This document shows positions 62,838-64,000 of a stretch of 64,000 nt of DNA, piece by piece. Position numbers and translations under genes: made by a program. Under the pieces are notes generated by a model, which made no database searches, had not been told where the DNA came from, and saw only the letters and a program-made list of their open reading frames with translations. Origin of the DNA: Rhizobium sp. R711 (GTDB lineage Bacteria; Pseudomonadota; Alphaproteobacteria; Rhizobiales; Rhizobiaceae). Numbering within the stretch: position 1 is the stretch's first letter; every line of letters starts with the position of its first letter. Location: NCBI RefSeq assembly GCF_002211365.1, contig NZ_LOKZ01000001.1:124001-188000 (forward strand). The letters run 5' to 3'.

Positions 62838-63201
62838 ATACTGCAGCGCTGCTCGAGCAACCGTAACCAAAGGAATGCCTTCGATCTTTGACTGGGCAAT
62901 CAGGATACGGTCGAAGGGATCCTTTGTGGATCGGCGGGAGTTCCGCGAATGCAAGCGTATGTTCGCCGTTGATTGGCAACTCTACATAGCCGTTTTGGAG
63001 AAGCCGTTCTTTCAGCATCGTGGGATCGGCGCGAAAATCCGGGCGGCTCTGCGCTTGCTTGATCACGATCTCCCACAGGCTGGCGGGACTGAATAGGAGT
63101 TCGTTCTGTTTGTCGGAGATCAGCGCCCGTAAACGATCAGGAAGCCGCCCGCTGTCGCCGGCCACCCAGATTAGGATGTGAGTATCAAGGAGCAGCCTCA
63201 T
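62817..63201 (-). pseudogene. VapC-type PIN-domain toxin, frameshifted
   Basis: From an ATG at 63201 the complement reads an intact PIN-domain start (MRLLLDTHILIWVAGDSGRL) with the first acidic residue, then SPASLWEIVIKQAQ with the conserved Glu, up to ELPPIHK. There a run of three A (62933-62935 on the other strand, read as T) shifts the frame. The normal continuation, DPFDRILIAQSKIEGIPLVT followed by VARAALQYPGLMEF and a stop at 62817, is in the neighbouring frame. The shift removes the third conserved Asp (PFDR), so the product should be inactive, if this is not a sequencing error. It overlaps the antitoxin gene by 17 bases. Confidence 0.75.
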
Positions 63202-63454
63202 TCGGGAAACGGTTCGCCTCGCTGAACATCTCCTCGATCTCATCCGCCATGATGGTATCGAAATCGTCGGGAGCCGAGATGATGCCCTTCATGAAGCCAA
63301 TACGTTGCTTCTTCGGGGCATCGGCTTCCTCCAGGGGGACGACTTTCACCAAGGGTTTGCCGGCCTCGGCTATGATGAATGCTTCACCTTTCGCGGCCTT
63401 CTCGATAAGCCGCGACAGATGTGTCTTCGCTTCGTGTATATTCACAGTCTGCAC
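63185..63454 (-). CDS. Phd/YefM-family antitoxin
   Basis: An 89-residue antitoxin with the usual N-terminal DNA-binding part (MQTVNIHEAKTHLSRLIEKA, then GEAFIIAEAGKPLVKVVPLE) and a flexible acidic C-terminus (TIMADEIEEMFSEANRF) that would wrap the toxin. It is complete and lies upstream of, and overlapping with, the PIN toxin gene, the standard type II order. The pair is inserted between hutU and hutD on the opposite strand to the hut genes. With the toxin frameshifted, the antitoxin may now be an orphan or only a DNA-binding autoregulator. Confidence 0.9.
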   Translation of the reverse strand: MQTVNIHEAKTHLSRLIEKAAKGEAFIIAEAGKPLVKVVPLEEADAPKKQRIGFMKGIISAPDDFDTIMADEIEEMFSEANRFPNEAAP

Positions 63455-63521
63455 GGCAGCCTCGCTAGACTTAGTCCACTAAACTTAGTTTCTCTTCCTC
63501 CTTTGCAACACCGAGCCAGGA

Positions 63522-64000
63522 ATGATCCGCGCCACCGTCCTCAGATCCAGCACCTATCGCCGCATGCCCTGGAAGAATGGCTGCGGGGAGACCGTCGAAA
63601 TTGCTATCTCGCCTGAGGGCGCGACACTGTCGGACTTCGGCTGGCGCCTCAGCATGGCGACGGTTGCGACCGACGGCCCGTTCTCGATTTTTGCGGGCAT
63701 CGACCGCACACTTTCAATCCTCGACGGGAATGGCATGTCGCTGACGATAGACGGCGAGGCTCCGGTGCTGCTGACACAGGACAGTGCTCCCCTCGCCTTT
63801 CCCGCCGATGTCTCAGTTTCGGCAACGCTTCCCGATGGACCAATCATGGACCTGAACGTCATGACCCGGCGCAAAGGCTTCCTCAATCGGGTTGACAGGG
63901 TTGATGTCGATTCCAGGGTCACGGTGCATCCGGCCGCGCCGACATGGTTTCTCCTGTGTCATTGGGGCACCCTCACCGTCGATTGCAGCGGTGAACACAC
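63522..64000 (+). CDS. hutD: HutD/Ves family protein (C-terminus cut by window edge)
   Basis: An ATG at 63522 opens a frame of at least 159 residues that leaves the window. The start (MIRATVLRSSTYRRMPWKNG) and the following CGETVEIAISPEGATLSDFG and GWRLSMATVATDGPFSIFAG are characteristic of HutD, a cupin-fold protein often found in hut clusters and thought to set an upper limit on hut expression. Later DLNVMTRRKGF is also typical. It lies on the strand of hutIHGU but is separated from it by the toxin-antitoxin pair. It may read from its own promoter. Confidence 0.9.
   Translation, partial: MIRATVLRSSTYRRMPWKNGCGETVEIAISPEGATLSDFGWRLSMATVATDGPFSIFAGIDRTLSILDGNGMSLTIDGEAPVLLTQDSAPLAFPADVSVSATLPDGPIMDLNVMTRRKGFLNRVDRVDVDSRVTVHPAAPTWFLLCHWGTLTVDCSGEH

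Noticed and set aside
1..64000. CRISPR arrays, rRNA and tRNA genes
   Set aside because: I saw no regularly spaced repeats, no rRNA-like sequence and no TTCGA-type tRNA arm in a foldable cloverleaf in the gaps. This was a reading by eye; a covariance-model scan would be decisive.

Overview
The window looks like a stretch of a large catabolic replicon (chromosome or megaplasmid) of a Rhizobiaceae bacterium (Rhizobium, Sinorhizobium or Agrobacterium group). This is inferred from the gene content: a 712-residue BhbA-type methylmalonyl-CoA mutase, an alpha-galactoside operon laid out like the agp system described in Sinorhizobium meliloti with its AraC-type activator, a hut cluster with hutF, hutG and hutD, several CUT1 sugar ABC operons, and G+C-rich, densely packed genes. 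I saw no rRNA or tRNA gene and no CRISPR array.

Layout. 1-5.8 kb: a partial D-2-hydroxyacid dehydrogenase, a Tat-exported DUF1254 protein and bhbA. 6.0-11.4 kb: a sugar operon (Gfo/Idh/MocA oxidoreductase, two permeases, binding protein, ATPase). 11.4-22.2 kb: two divergent gene sets meeting at about 15.4 kb. The minus arm encodes a SnoaL-like protein, an M81 (MlrC) protein and a DSD1-type PLP enzyme. The plus arm encodes RidA, an RpiR regulator, an SDR, a GH20 hexosaminidase, a second M81 protein and an MFS transporter. Sequences resembling TGAAA-N5-TTTCA lie upstream of both this cluster and the 6 kb operon, so the two may form one amino-sugar-conjugate regulon. 22.3-29.7 kb: an arabinoside operon (GH51 arabinofuranosidase plus ABC transporter) with an ArsR-like regulator and shared TGAT-N4-ATCA palindromes. 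Directly behind its terminator lies a 241-nt group II intron reduced to its two ends.

30-35 kb is accessory DNA: a CDF transporter, a TadG-like protein, an ArdC antirestriction protein and two decayed genes. 35.4-45.5 kb is the alpha-galactoside operon (agaL1, agpA, agpB, agpC, a fused double ATPase and a second GH4 enzyme) with agpT divergent. 45.6-52 kb is a gene graveyard (broken histidine phosphatase, broken beta-helix protein, possible TetR remnant) around a DUF899 protein, small ORFs and a Na+/H+ antiporter. 52.3-54.2 kb encodes a membrane GGDEF-EAL protein.

55.2-64 kb is the histidine utilisation locus. hutF-hutC and hutI-hutH-hutG-hutU diverge from a 120-bp region that carries a 12-bp palindrome matching a HutC operator. 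A Phd/VapC toxin-antitoxin pair, with the toxin frameshifted, sits between hutU and hutD, which runs off the window end.
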